From assembly GCA_005784505.1 (NCBI GenBank), contig VCAZ01000014.1, positions 1,454,741-1,518,740 on the forward strand: a stretch of 64,000 nt of DNA, written 5' to 3'. The notes below the pieces were generated by a model, which saw only the letters and a list, made by a program, of their open reading frames with translations, was not told the origin of the DNA and made no database searches. Position 1 is the stretch's first letter. The number at the start of each line of letters is the position of its first letter. The translations under genes were made by a program, and so were the position numbers. This stretch comes from Bagarius yarrelli. Lineage: Eukaryota > Chordata > Actinopteri > Siluriformes > Sisoridae. Of the stretch, positions 42,825-53,975 are shown piece after piece.

Positions 42825-43040
42825 TCACTGAGGACGTGATAGCTCAATTAGTCAATGCTCTGGGTTTTTCTTCAAAGGATCCGGATTCGAGCCCCACAAA
42901 CAAACTGCCGCTGTTGATCTCTTGAGCATGGCTGTTAACTCTTCCTGCCGCAGGAATGCCATCAACCCAACTCCCCAAGCTGTCGGAATTTCACTGTGCA
43001 GTAATGTACTGTATATGTGACAAATAAAGACTTATATACT
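42825..43040 (+). repeat. SINE family C copy
   Basis: GTGATAGCTCAATTAGTCAA, CGGATTCGAGCCCCACAAAC, TCTTGAGCATGGCTGTTAAC, AATTTCACTGTGCAGTAATG and the end TATATGTGACAAATAAAG. This copy has the best preserved 3' end of the family. Confidence 0.85.
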
Positions 43041-43084
43041 ACTTTGGTGTGTTTTTTAAACCTTTTTTTTTGGTGGTACAGGTG

Positions 43085-43345
43085 ATACCGTAGCAGTGGT
43101 TTTGTGGTTAATATGTTTGCCCTGCAGTTTCAGGGTCAAGGTTTGATTTGCACCGTATGTCTGGAGTTTGCATGTTCTCCCATTGCCTCAGGGCTTTTTT
43201 CTTAGGGTTCTCAGTTTTTCTCCGTAAGACCAAAAGACTGTCTATCATCTCTAAATTAATGTGTGTGTTGTGTAAGCATTCCGTCCAGGGTGTCCACCCC
43301 GAGTCTCCTGGGATACACACTAGACTTCCTGTGTATAATAAGAGC
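43085..43345 (+). repeat. SINE family B copy, diverged
   Basis: TTTCAGGGTCAAGGTTTGAT, TCTGGAGTTTGCATGTTCTC, TAGGGTTCTCAGTTTTTCTC, TCCGTCCAGGGTGTCCACCC. It pairs in inverted orientation with the next copy. Confidence 0.75.
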
Positions 43346-43442
43346 TACAAAATATTACAGTATATATATATATATATACCTTTATAAGCCTTTCTTCAAC
43401 TAATTAAGAAAACTGTTACAAAGCTCTGACACTGGAGACTCC

Positions 43443-43803
43443 ATGAATCAATCCATCCATCCACCCATCCATTGTGTATACCTGCTTATTCCTAATCAGG
43501 ATCACAGGGATCTGCTGGAGTCTATCCCAGCTGTCATTGGACAAAAGGCAGGTGTCACCCTGGACAGACCACCAGTCCATTACAGGGTCACATACAGACA
43601 AACAGCCACATACACACACTTACTAGAATCACCAATTAATCTAATATACATGTTTTTGGACCGTTGGAGGAAACCGGAGAACCTGGAGTAAACGTACGCA
43701 ATCACGGGGAGAACATGCAAACTCCACACAGAAAGGAGATATGAACCTGGGACCTTCTTGATGTGAGGGAACAGTGCTAACAACTAAGCCACTGTGCTGC
43801 CTT
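43443..43803 (-). repeat. SINE family B copy, near full length
   Basis: Reversed: CATCCATCCACCCATCCATT, GATCACAGGGATCTGCTGGA, ACCAGTCCATTACAGGGTCA, GGAGGAAACCGGAGAACCTG, CATGCAAACTCCACACAGAA, AAGCCACTGTGCTGCC. Confidence 0.85.
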
Positions 43804-44263
43804 TACTGTAGGTTCTATTTCAAAAATGCATGTCTTTAAACAAAACAGGAAATAATAAGAGCCAAAGCTAAGCATAAAATCTGGCAATGCTAGAACACAA
43901 ATGTTGGGATAAGGATATTTTCCTACCTTCATACTGACATTATTTTTAAAAAGTCATTTACAGTATGTTAGTGTGGTGGTTCAGAAACTGGGAGGGGGAT
44001 TATAATAAAGGGAATGCAGAAAGCCTAGTGCGAATTCAGCAGATTTTTTTAGGGATGCACTGAAATTCCATAAGAAAAAAAAAAACCTGCCTAGATATGA
44101 GCTGAAAGTATACGCCATGCACCATCGGGCGGTGGTCAGTGAGCAGGTTCCCCTCTTCCGCCAGCTGTCTGCATTGCCCTTAATGTTACGTTCTATGAAG
44201 GTGTGTGTTCTGTTGCGTTGCTTTTGGCTAATATGAATATGATGATGAATATGATATGATTAC

Positions 44264-44372
44264 ATTCATTCACAGTATTTGGCAGATGCCCTTATCCAGG
44301 GCGACTTACATTTTATACAACTGAGCAATTGGGGGTTAAGGGCCTTGCTTAGCGGCCCAACAGCAGTGCTTT
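44264..44372 (-). repeat. SINE family A fragment
   Basis: CAGTATTTGGCAGATGCCCT, CCAGGGCGACTTACATTTTA, CAATTGGGGGTTAAGGGCCT, AGCGGCCCAACAG. The head is missing. A CA run lies at 44578-44601. Confidence 0.8.
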
Positions 44373-44947
44373 TTGGCTCTTTACACTGTCATAAAAAAAC
44401 AGTCAGATGTGAACAGCCAAAAAAAATCGGATTTGGGCCAAATTTGCCTGCAGTGTAAACTAGCCTTAATGAACGAATCCGAGTCTCGCAGGTAGAGATT
44501 CTGAATGCTTTTGCTATATTTTTTTCACTCGTGGGCTCTTAACAAATCCCCTGAATCTTTGGACTCATGATTTGTCTCACACACACACACACACACACAC
44601 ACTGACTCTCTTAGACTGTTTCGACATGCGCTACGAGTCCAATGTATTCGCTGAATCTTACGATTCAGATGAATCAGATGAATCAGTGATTTTAAGTTGG
44701 ATATTATTCTGACCAGGCAGGAAATTTTCTAAACAACTCAGTTAGCTACAGTTACTAGCTAATAACTACTTAGAACAGCTGAATGGTGTAATTTTCAGTT
44801 TGTGTTAATCTTTGTTGTTGTAAGCAGTAAGATAGAAGTCAACTGATCCGAGTAAATAAAGATGGGATTCATAAATCCAGAATCATAAATCCTGAATAAT
44901 TATTATTTAACCTGGAATAAAATGTCACTTATATTTGTCTCATTTAA

Positions 44948-45075
44948 TTACTCAACTGAGCAATTAGGGGTTAAGGGCGTTTCTCAGGGGCAGTGGCTTG
45001 GTGGAGCTAGGAATCAAACCCACAATTTTCAGGTTGGTAGGCCAACACCTTAACCATGAGCCACCACTTTACCTG
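44948..45075 (-). repeat. SINE family A fragment
   Basis: TTACTCAACTGAGCAATTAG, GGGTTAAGGGCGTTTCTCAG, GCTAGGAATCAAACCCACAA, ACCTTAACCATGAGCCACCA. Confidence 0.8.
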
Positions 45076-45079
45076 CCAG

Positions 45080-46240
45080 TCATAGGCGGGCCTTAGCCAT
45101 TTAATGCGGTCAAGGTGCCCATACCTTCTGCCATCAGTCTAAAGGTCTGGCTATGTGAGACTTTACCCACTTATTCTGGTCACGGCTATAAATTGCCAAC
45201 CTACCATACATAAGAAATCCGGAGGATAAATAAGTAAATTTTCTTATCCATAAAATAATTTTTTCTACTCCTGGAATTCCAGCCAATCAAATGCTATATT
45301 ACTAAAAAGCCCACGAGAAATCATTTTAAAAATATTTAATGACAAAAGATCCACTACAGAGTAAAATTCGGTGGGCGGGGACTCTATAACACGTCTCTGA
45401 TTAATTCTGATTAGCCCACATTTGCAATATGTTTTTATTTTACCTGCAAGAGAATTTGTAATAATAATTAAAGAGAAAAAAAATACATTCTGTAATAACC
45501 GGGAAAATCTGGAATTTTCTTTAGAGCTGGAAATTTCTACAGACTTAACTTTCCATTTTGTTGCACTCGTTTCACTTCTTCGCTAGCTCACTGAATAAAC
45601 CTGAGACTCTCTGCTCATTCCCAAACCCTGTGGTGTGTTTTATTTATTCTTGGAAAGTGGTGTAATGTTGGATCATGTGCTGGTTCGAAGCCGGTGGTCT
45701 GCGCTGGAGACAGAACGTTAATAATAATCCCCGGGGAGAGAATGTGCTCTCCTCAGAGCCCTTAGAAGGAGGAGGAGATTCCAGTAAGCCTGGTGAAAGG
45801 AAGTGCCTGAAGAACCCATCCCCGCCTTTCAGGGGATGTGATTCAGGATTTTCTCTTGATCTAAGTCCTGACAGGCTGCGTGAACGCCGAGCCAGGGAAC
45901 TCAGCCAGATCCCATCACTCTCTCTCTCTCTCTCTCTGCCTGGCTGCATGACGACATGTCTGTTACTATTCCTAGCGCTCTGAGCTAACCACCTGAGGTA
46001 ACTGTGACTCAAAATATCCAGGAAGTGACGAGAAGAAGATTACAGCGCTGGAGAATTAATTCAGCAATAAAACATATATTAAAGCACGTAACCCTCGATG
46101 TGCACCATACACAAGAAATGCTAAGGATAAATAAATAAAGCCACATTTTTATTTACCGTAGAATACCACCACAGCATTATAACACAATGCTGAGGATCTT
46201 TCTTCTGATTGGTCCAAATTTACATACAAAATTTGTAATT
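45080..46240. other. intergenic, no gene supported
   Basis: The 45660-46010 part is GC-richer and has overlapping open frames on both strands (for example MCWFEAGGLRWRQN on plus), but I see no splice sites, domains or family match. It contains a short CT run. Confidence 0.4.
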
Positions 46241-46245
46241 TAGGG

Positions 46246-46435
46246 AATTGTGTCGAAGGTGTTGGACTGCTGATCATAAAATCAATTCTTCAATTCTTAG
46301 CACCGAAATGCTGCCACTGATGGGCCCCTAAGCAAGACCCTGGACCTTAAATGCTCTGTTGAATTTAAAAAAAAGTGAAATAAATGTAAGTTGGTCTTGT
46401 TAAGAGTGTCTACCAAATGCCAGAGATTTACATAT
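46246..46435 (+). repeat. SINE family A copy, diverged
   Basis: GAAGGTGTTGGACTGCTGAT, TTCTTCAATTCTTAGCACC, TGATGGGCCCCTAAGCAAGA, AAATAAATGTAAGTTGGTC. Confidence 0.75.
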
Positions 46436-46462
46436 AAAAATAATTAGGAAATAAATCAGCAA

Positions 46463-46800
46463 ATTACTCAATTCAATTCAATTCAATTCAATTCAATTCA
46501 ATTCAATTCAATTCAATTCAATTCAATTCAGTTCAGTTTGTTTTATTTCAAATCAATGCAATTCAGGTTTATTTCTTTAGCGCAATGAATGTTGTCTTAA
46601 AGCAGCTTTACAGAGCATATATACGAATAAAAAAAGAACCCAAAAGGTTTTCAAAAACACCCCTAAAAAACATCCCTAGTGAGGAAGTCTGGGGCGACTG
46701 TGGCATAAAAACTCCCTTAGATGGTTCAAGTTCAAGGAAGAAACCTTGAGAGGAACCAGACTCAGAAGAAAACCCATTCTCATTTGGGTGACACTTTACC
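46463..46800 (-). mobile_element. L2-like LINE 3' end with expanded (ATTCA)n tail
   Basis: Starts with about 12 ATTCA units (46469-46530), the reversed GAATT-type tail of the family. Then AAAGCAGCTTTACAGAGCA, AAGAAACCTTGAGAGGAACC and AAAACCCATTCTCATTTGGG follow, as at 30785-30965. It has expanded from the few tail units seen at 53945-53965. Confidence 0.8.
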
Positions 46801-47224
46801 AAAAAGAGTGTTTTATAAATTATTTTATTTTATTTTATAACAACTGGTAAATTTAGGAATTGGATCTTAAATCTTAAGTAAAAAAAGAGAACAATAGTCA
46901 ACCTTTAAGTCCTGCCATGTTTCTAACTTTGATCTAAATTCCCTGTCTTTTCATGACTGCCATGAAAAGCCCATACAGGGAAACAGCAGCATCCTCAGGG
47001 GCGACCCTTCCAATTTAAGAATAAAAGGGCTGCACAGAACCTCCCGAGAACAAATCATGCATCAATGACCACAGAATGATATTGTTAAAGTTAGCACAGT
47101 TAAAGGAGGAGATGGGGAGGAGGTGGGTTACAAGTGTGTTTAAGTGAGGTGCCCTATTCGAGATTTGCCAACTAAGTGCTTAGAGGCTTAATAAGCTAAA
47201 AGAAGTTGGGTTGCTTTTATTATT

Positions 47225-47250
47225 TATTTATTTATTTATAGTCTGCTTGA
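47225..47250. repeat. (TTTA)n short tract
   Basis: ATTATTTATTTATTTATTTA between GCTTTT and GTCTGC. Flanking 46810-47480 has no gene or repeat that I recognise. Confidence 0.6.
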
Positions 47251-47479
47251 ACTTATGCAGAATGTTCAATTTTTCTTCTTCTTATTGATTAATACATGAT
47301 AATATCTTTGGTTTAATATACATTAAGCGCATTAGCTAAAAAGCGGAGTAGTTTTGTAAACTAAAAAAATAAATACATTTTAAAACAACTAAAAATTAAA
47401 ATGAACAAAACATTTTTTTCTACTATTTCCCTGTTTGTGTTTTCTTCTTCTAGGTAACTTAAGCATATTTACCTCACAC

Positions 47480-47510
47480 CTCTAAGGTTGGGGGTTTAAT
47501 TTCCATCTCC

Positions 47511-47543
<33 letters not shown>

Positions 47544-47723
47544 AGTTTGGATCTTCTAATAAAAACTTTTTTAAATGTTTTTTTATACAAATAATTAATA
47601 TGTATATAATATGATTTGTATTATTGTAACTAATAAAGACTGGTGACCTGTCAAGGGTGTCCCCCTCCGATAGACTCCAGCAGATCCCCCTGTCCCCGAA
47701 TTAAGGAATAAGGGGGTATAGAA

Positions 47724-47756
<33 letters not shown>

Positions 47757-47760
47757 AAAA
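47480..47760 (+). repeat. SINE family B remnants around GT and GAT microsatellites
   Basis: A GT run at about 47513-47541 leads to TGGAGTTTGGATCTTC. A later piece has GACTGGTGACCTGTCAAGGG, AGACTCCAGCAGATCCCCC and GGGGGTATAGAAGATGATG, ending in about nine GAT units. The middle of the SINE is lost. Confidence 0.7.
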
Positions 47761-48269
47761 TGCTCATTTTTAGGAGCAGTAGATTTTTACAGTTATTCCT
47801 TTATCTTTAAGTTAATTATTCAGTAACTACCCTCAAAAAAATATTATTTTTCTCAAATTTTCCTAAAATTTCAGCCATTTCTGTTGTAATTTATCACTTG
47901 AGCCACTTGAGGGCAGCAACAATTCACATCTTTGCTGGTCAGGGCCGAACCCGGAAGCAACTGACTTTTTTTTAATCAGTTCATCAAACACACTTATCCA
48001 CTCTGCCATCACATTATTAATACAGTTAATACAGTTAATAGACAGGCTAAAACTGAAGCTCAACGACCAAAATGACTCCAAACACTGACAAAACATTAAA
48101 AACATACAAGATAAGCAAATTTTTCCATTAAACACCGCACCTTAATCAGTTATTACACAATATTAATATAGAATATTTTACGTTTCAAACTCAAATGCTG
48201 AAAAGAAAGAAAAACGCAACCGACGAAACCTTAAGTCATTCATTCTTTCTTTCTTTTTTCCTTCTTTCT

Positions 48270-48450
48270 TTCTTCTAAATTGCCCATGAGTGTGAAAGTG
48301 TGTGGCCCTGTGATTGGCAACCTGTCCAGGGTGCACCCCTCCTGCCTTTTGCCCTTTAGGAGAAAGCTGATGATGATGCTTTGAATCAAAACTCCGATCT
48401 ACCAATTAGCGGTCCAACACTTCCAATAAGCACTGAGCCACCACATTTCC
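48270..48450. repeat. SINE family B and A fragments
   Basis: 48276-48375 (+): CTAAATTGCCCATGAGTGTG, GTGTGGCCCTGTGATTGGCA, ACCTGTCCAGGGTGCACCCC. 48385-48445 (-): AATCAAAACTCCGATCTACC, AACACTTCCAATAAGCACTG, a reversed family A head. Confidence 0.65.
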
Positions 48451-48465
48451 TCTTCACCTTTTTGC

Positions 48466-48640
48466 TATGGTAGCTCAGTGATTAAGGTGTTGGACTGCTA
48501 GTTCAAGATCGGGGAAGATAATTCCCAGCACCACAACCTTACCACTGCTGGACCCCTTTGCAAGGCCCTTAACCCCAATTGCTCAGTTGTATAAAAGAGA
48601 TAAACGTAAGTCGTTTTGGATAAGGGTGTCCGGCAAAATT
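48466..48640 (+). repeat. SINE family A copy
   Basis: GCTATGGTAGCTCAGTGATT, GATAATTCCCAGCACCAC, GCTGGACCCCTTTGCAAGGC, GATAAACGTAAGTCGTTTTG. Confidence 0.85.
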
Positions 48641-49425
48641 TGCGGCTCAACCTGGCTTTATGCTTTGGATTATTGTCATGTTGGGACAATCATGTCCCAT
48701 GCGCAGCTTTTGTGCTGTAGAATGTAAAGTGTCTGCCAGTATTTTCTGATAACATGCTGCGTTTATTTCACCACCAACTTCCCTCTTCCTCTGAATCCCA
48801 CACAGTCCCAAAACATAAACGATTCATCATCATGCTTTACAGTGGGGATGGTGTATTTTCCACCGTAGGTCCACCCTTTATGGTTGTAGCTATAAAGTTC
48901 AATCACTTCCAATGAGTCAGCTTGTCTAGGTGCGGTCTGGTGTACTGATTGCAGCCATTTTTTGTGGCATGGGTGCAGTAACGCCTTTACCTGGAAAACT
49001 TGACCATGCAGTCATTTGTGTTCAGTTTGTGTTCTAGCTGATTGCAGCTTAGCATCAACAGAACCTCCTACTTTAAACCTCTTTATCAGAGTTTCAACAG
49101 TACTACCTAGAGCTGAGATCTTTTTATAGCATTTTCCTACTTTATGAAGTTGAACTGATTTATTACACAGGTTCTTTAGCGGTTCTTTTATCTTCCCTAT
49201 GATGCAGTATCTAGCCAAGTCAGTGCTTCACCTCATGAGCTGAGAACCTCACTGACTATTTATGCATAGACACTAACTACAATTACACTGAGTCACAGGT
49301 GTGGAAACATCTCTTTAATAGCAATTTAAACCCCAGAGTGTCAACCAATAAAAGGTTTAAAAGGTTTTTTCTTCTGTTAAAACACTCAGGCTGCTCAATC
49401 AGGTGCTCCTCGAGGTTCCTGAGAT
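48640..49425 (-). pseudogene. Tc1/mariner-like transposase relic
   Basis: On the minus strand the N-terminal part (about 49218-49020) reads KEPLKNLCNKSVQLHK...GKCYKKIS...TLIKRFKVGGSVD, the helix-turn-helix layout of Tc1-like transposases. Further on, YTIPTVKHDDESFMFWDC (about 48860) and QHDNNPKHKARLS (about 48680) match the catalytic-domain signatures TVKHGGGSxMxWGC and QHDNDPKHTA. Several stops and frameshifts separate them. The C-terminal end with the DLNPIE motif is absent, apparently replaced by the abutting SINE. Terminal repeats are not clear. Confidence 0.8.
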
Positions 49426-49454
49426 AAAGATTAAAAAATTAAAGGTGACCAAAC

Positions 49455-49468
49455 TTTCTTTCTTTCCT

Positions 49469-49527
<59 letters not shown>

Positions 49528-49530
49528 AAG
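49455..49530. repeat. (TTTC)n microsatellite
   Basis: About 18 TTTC units with one early TTCC interruption. Confidence 0.95.
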
Positions 49531-49621
49531 TGTGCAATCTAAATACTATTGAACTGACCTGAACTGAACCCTTGATCAGGGCTGTTTGGCTAAAGTCAGT
49601 CAGTCAAAAAGAGTCAGACCT

Positions 49622-49775
49622 CCATCCATTCATCCATCCATCCGTCCATCCATTCATTGTCCATACCGGCTGATTCCTAAGGTACACCCTGAACAGGTCG
49701 CCAGTCCGTTACAAGGCCACATACAGACAAACAACCACACAATAACACTATGTATCATAGGCAATTTAGTATATA
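49622..49775 (-). repeat. SINE family B fragment
   Basis: CATCCATCCATCCGTCCATC, CAGGTCGCCAGTCCGTTACA, AGGCCACATACAGACAAACA. A short deletion follows CCTAAGG. Confidence 0.75.
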
Positions 49776-49829
49776 AGTCAAACAACTATGTGTTAATGAC
49801 GTCATGTGACCACCATCCTTAAAAAAGAA

Positions 49830-50390
49830 AAGAATCGTTATCAGTCATTTTTCTCAAATAAATGTCTAGCAAAAAATTTCATTGCCCCCATAAGAGTCAT
49901 CTTTTAATATGGACAGTACTCCTCGAATAGGTTCACAAAAGGACAAAGTTTATGGACGTGACGTAATGACAAAATGACGCCATGCTTTTATTTCCTATGA
50001 AAAACTAGCAGTAGTAATCTTGCAATGTAAAAGGTTATTAACGTACGGTTAGCGTTGTGATTCGGGCTACGATGAGCTGATGAGTTCTGAATACTGGTTG
50101 GTACTTGCTTAATAATTAATTTTGGATCATTTTTAACAAAATAGCTTTATGTAGTATATTTAGTAAGTTGTATTACTTTCAGATTTGTTTACATAAAATA
50201 AACAATTAGTACAGAATACAACAACTTATTCAACTCAGTCGATTTTTACAGCAACATGTAAACGCAAAAATACATTTTATTAAGCATGGACAAAAAATTG
50301 CTCCTTACTTGCACATCTTTCTCTATTTGCACTTTTTTTTTTTAAATAATCTGGTTGGCGCTATTTAATTAAATGTACCATACAGTGTAT
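49830..50390. other. intergenic, nothing recognised
   Basis: AT-rich unique sequence with no supported frame or repeat. Confidence 0.4.
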
Positions 50391-50394
50391 TCGA

Positions 50395-50515
50395 GTCATT
50401 CATTCATCTTCTAAACTGGCTTAATCCCTAATTTGGGGTCACAGGGATCTACTGGAGTCTATCTCAGCCGTCTCTGAAAGGGTAAAGGACAGGAGGGGGA
50501 CATCTGCTATAGATG
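50395..50515 (-). repeat. SINE family B 3' end fragment
   Basis: CATTCATTCATCTTCTAAAC, CCCTAATTTGGGGTCACAGG, ATCTACTGGAGTCTATCTCA, GACAGGAGGGGGACA. Confidence 0.75.
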
Positions 50516-50564
50516 ATTCTTAAAATTTGAACTTAAATGTAAATGCTTTTATTTTGTCACATAT

Positions 50565-50790
50565 ATTTTTTACAGCAGAGTGAAATTTGTTTCTTTACAT
50601 ATTCCATCTTAGTAAGTAGGTTGGGGTCAGTTATGATACAGCGCCCCTGAAGCAGGAAGGGTTAAGGGTCTTGCTCAAGGACCCAACAGTGGCTGGCTGG
50701 CAGTGCTGGGGGCTTGAATCCAGGTCTTACTGGTCTTCAGATAAACATCTCAACGCCTTAAGCATTTAAGCCACCACTGCACCCAAACTT
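50565..50790 (-). repeat. SINE family C copy
   Basis: AGAGTGAAATTTGTTTCTTT, TTGGGGTCAGTTATGATACA, GGGTTAAGGGTCTTGCTCAA, CAGGTCTTACTGGTCTTCAG, CCTTAAGCATTTAAGCCACC. Confidence 0.85.
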
Positions 50791-51034
50791 AAACTTTACT
50801 ACTTTAACAATAAAACTAAAAATTAGACTAGTGGAAAATAACTAATATAATAACAGTATTTGTGTCTCTGTCAGAAGAAGAATGCTGAAGAATAGTTTAG
50901 GAGTCAAAGATAAGGAAAAGCGAAACTGTCTTGCTTCCACAAGAGAAATATAAAATAATGGAAATGAAGCGCAGTATTTCTGCCTTCTAAAAAGTCACAG
51001 CCGACATTTAACTTTAGTGACAGATCCATTATAC

Positions 51035-51063
51035 TCTCTCTCTCTCTTTTTCTCTCTCTCTAC

Positions 51064-51102
<39 letters not shown>
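51035..51102. repeat. CT and CA microsatellite
   Basis: CT runs at 51036-51078, with a TTTT and a TAC interruption, joined to a CA run at 51079-51102. Confidence 0.9.
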
Positions 51103-51109
<7 letters not shown>

Positions 51110-51284
51110 TACACACGATTTGATTTATTGCCTCTAGGAAAAAGAATCCAGGACCAGGATTTCAAATTGTCTTGTAATGTTGTTGTTTCTTTATATACGA
51201 AATTCTCACTGCATTAAAATTTTGTGTACAAAATACACAATGTTTTATTTACGATAATATTGCGATCTTTCTGGGTTATTTGAG

Positions 51285-51445
51285 GAAAGTGGTAATGCAG
51301 TGGCTAAAGTGTTGGACCGCTAATTGAAAGATTTCAATTCATTTTAATGGGAAAATTGATTTGATGTACGAGTAATTTGAGTTACGTTGAGCTCCGTTGC
51401 GGAATGATTCAAACTCAGAAAGTTAACGCGCCACTGTACTAATGT
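51285..51445 (+). repeat. SINE family A head joined to another unnamed fish repeat
   Basis: GGTAATGCAGTGGCTAAAGT and TTGGACCGCTAATTGAAAGA are a family A head. From 51332 the sequence switches to TTTTAATGGGAAAATTGATT, ACGAGTAATTTGAGTTACG, CGCCACTGTAC, a separate common fish repeat. Confidence 0.6.
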
Positions 51446-51479
51446 TTTTTTCGGTGTTTGTGATTTTAAAGCTCTTTAA

Positions 51480-52320
51480 AGGCTAACGGTGAGCATTGTG
51501 AGCAGCTTCCAATGCATGTGTTCCACTCCCACCGCCCTCTCCTGTCTCAGGTCTTATTTCACTGACATGTATCAGTTTGTAGATGTAAATGATAAATTCT
51601 CCCTGCTTAACAAAGCAAAGTTTGGTGTTCCACAAGGTTCGGTTTTCGGCACATTGCTCTTTTCCTTATATATATGCTACCTCTTGGCATAATTATTTGA
51701 AAAGATGGCATTAGCTTTCACTGTTATGCTGATGACACCCAAAACAAAGTTATAAAGGCATAAGCTTAAAAAGATGAAATCATGTGTGAAGGACATTAAA
51801 CAGCGGGTGCTTACTAACTTTGTGTTGCTTCATTTTGAAAAGACAGGAATGCTAGTCCTCGGAACAAACACAAAGCTTTCTGATTACAGATTAACTCTGG
51901 ATGATCTTCCTGTGTCACCATGTGCAGCAGTAAAAGACCTTGGTGTAATTATTGACTCCAGGCTTTCATTTGAAGCTCGTGTAGATACTATGACTAGGAT
52001 AGCCTACTTTCATTGGAGAAATATTGACAAAATAATAAATGTAATGTAATAATAAATGTAAATTATGGTTTTATTACTTCTATGTTGGATTACTGTAATG
52101 CTTTACTATCAGGATGTTCTGGTAGGGTTATACTTTAACTCAAATTAGTTTAAATTTGAGAAAACTAAGGGTTCTAATCAAACCAGAAAAAATGAAGACA
52201 TCACTCCTATTTTTATCAAAATTACACTGGCTTCTAGTTATATTCCACATTAAATATGAAAAACTGCTTATAACATATACATATACTTTACATGCTGCCT
52301 CTGGGAAACAATAATTCGTA
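51480..52320 (+). pseudogene. L2-like LINE reverse-transcriptase relic, copy 1
   Basis: Plus-strand blocks in order: LRSYFTDMYQFV, FGVPQGSVFGTLLFSLYIC (motif with the conserved GVPQGS), a decayed HCYADDTQ region near 51725, TLDDLPVSPCAAVKDLGVII and DSRLSFEARVDTMTRIAYFH, then LDYCNALLSGC with a break (52090) and an HW-type block near 52220. Stops and shifts occur between blocks. Truncated at both ends; head-to-tail with copy 2. Confidence 0.85.
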
Positions 52321-53473
52321 AGCATGATATCAGTTTCCACTGTTACGCTGATGACACACAGTTATACGTCTCATCAAGGCCTGATGCGAAAGGCCAGTTT
52401 AATAAAATTGAGCAATGTGTAAAGGAAGTAAGAGATTGGATGTTATGCAATTTTCTCTTGCTTAACGCTAACAAGACGGAGGTTCTGGTTCTAGGACCAC
52501 AGGCAGCTAAAAGTAAGCTTCCTGATCACACCTTAACCCTAGACAGTCTTTCTGTTTCACCAAGTGCAACAGTAAAAGGTCTGAGTGTGATTTTAGACTC
52601 CAATCTCTCATTCGAGGCCCATGTCGACAATATTACCAGGATAGCGTTCTATCATCTTATCGCTAAAATAAGAAATATCTTGTCGCTTACTGATGCTGAA
52701 AAATTAGTTCATGCGTTTATCACATCCAGGCTGGATTACTGTAACGCTTTACTGTCTGGATGTTCAACTAGGTGCATTAATAAACTTCAGTACTTTAGAA
52801 CGCAGCAGCGAGATTCCTTACTAAACTAAAAAGATACGAGCACATCACGCCGGTCCTATCCGCACTGCATTGGCTCCCAGTGAGACACCGCATCGATTTT
52901 AAAATACTACTGTTAATTTATAAAGCTCTAAATGGTCTCGCACCGCAGTACTTAAGCGAACTTCTAGTGTCTTACGTTCCGTCACGCCTACTTCGATCAA
53001 AGGATGCAGGCTGCCTGTCAGTACCGCGCATTATAAAAACTACAGCAGGGGCAGAGCCTTTTCTTACAGAGCCCCAATGCTATGGAATAGCCTCCCTATG
53101 AATGTTCGGGAATCAGACACAGTCTCAGTGTTTAAGTCCAGGTTAAAAACTTCAATCAAACCTATTCAATCAAGTATTTTGTATTGATTCCCCTTAGATA
53201 AAGGAGCAGATCTGGGGGACTCATGGGTGTTGAGTATTAAGGTGATCTGGTATGTTTAGATGCTGTCTTCCCCTCTCTTATTGAGCGGCTGGTTGCTTAA
53301 CATATCAGGGAGCCCTCATGTCTGTGTTTCCCTCTGGTTCTCCTTTTAGTTATGCTGACCTAGTTAGTCTTGCCGGAGTCCATCCTTGCACTCTACATTA
53401 TTCATTTAATCACTCCAAACCGTGTGATTACATTGTCACTTAACTGTTTTCCTTCTTTTTTGTCTTCCTTTCC

Positions 53474-53523
<50 letters not shown>

Positions 53524-53965
53524 TGAGTTACATAAACCACAACGGAGCTGCCGGTGATCCAGGCCCCACCTCCAACCCAGTCCTGTGGGTCCCTTCCCTG
53601 TGACCTGCCCCAGTGGATAATGCATCACCAGGGTGACCTAGGACGTCCCATTTCACCATAAAGACGTTCCAGATGCTCTTTAAGGACTAATGATTTAAGT
53701 TGTTCACACACACACAATGTAACCACATAATCCCTGCTACCTGTTTTTCACCCAAATGAGGATGGGTTCTCTGTTGAGTCTGGTTCCTCTCAAGGTTTCT
53801 TCCTACCTCATCTCAGGGAGTTTTTCCTTGCCACCGTCGCCCCTGGCTTGCTCATCAGGGACAAACTGATTTCTGTTTCATTCTGTCTCATAATTTCTTC
53901 AATTGTGTACAGCTGCTTTGTGACATTCACCATTGTAAAAAGCGCCAAACAAATCAAACTGAATT
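52321..53965 (+). pseudogene. L2-like LINE 3' half, copy 2 (best preserved)
   Basis: Starts inside the catalytic YADD region (HCYADDTQLYVSSRPDAKGQ). It then has NFLLLNANKTEVLVLGPQAA, LDSLSVSPSATVKGLSVILD, TSRLDYCNALLSGCSTRCIN, a frame break near 52830, HWLPVRHRIDFKILLLIYKA, LNGLAPQYLSELLVSYVPSR and the terminal MNVRESDTVSVFKSRLK after another break. From about 53165 follows an untranslated 3' region with a CT run and the tail CAAACTGAATTGAACTGAAT. Closest to the L2/CR1 group by these motifs; the clade is not proven. 5'-truncated and inactive. Confidence 0.88.
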
Positions 53966-53975
53966 GAACTGAATA

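Noticed and set aside
45644..46012. Overlapping 102- and 122-codon frames on opposite strands
   Set aside because: GC-richer stretch plus a CT run; no splice sites, domain or similarity on either strand.
51489..53101. A functional reverse transcriptase gene
   Set aside because: Stops, frameshifts and truncation in every copy; no endonuclease domain or 5' end is present.
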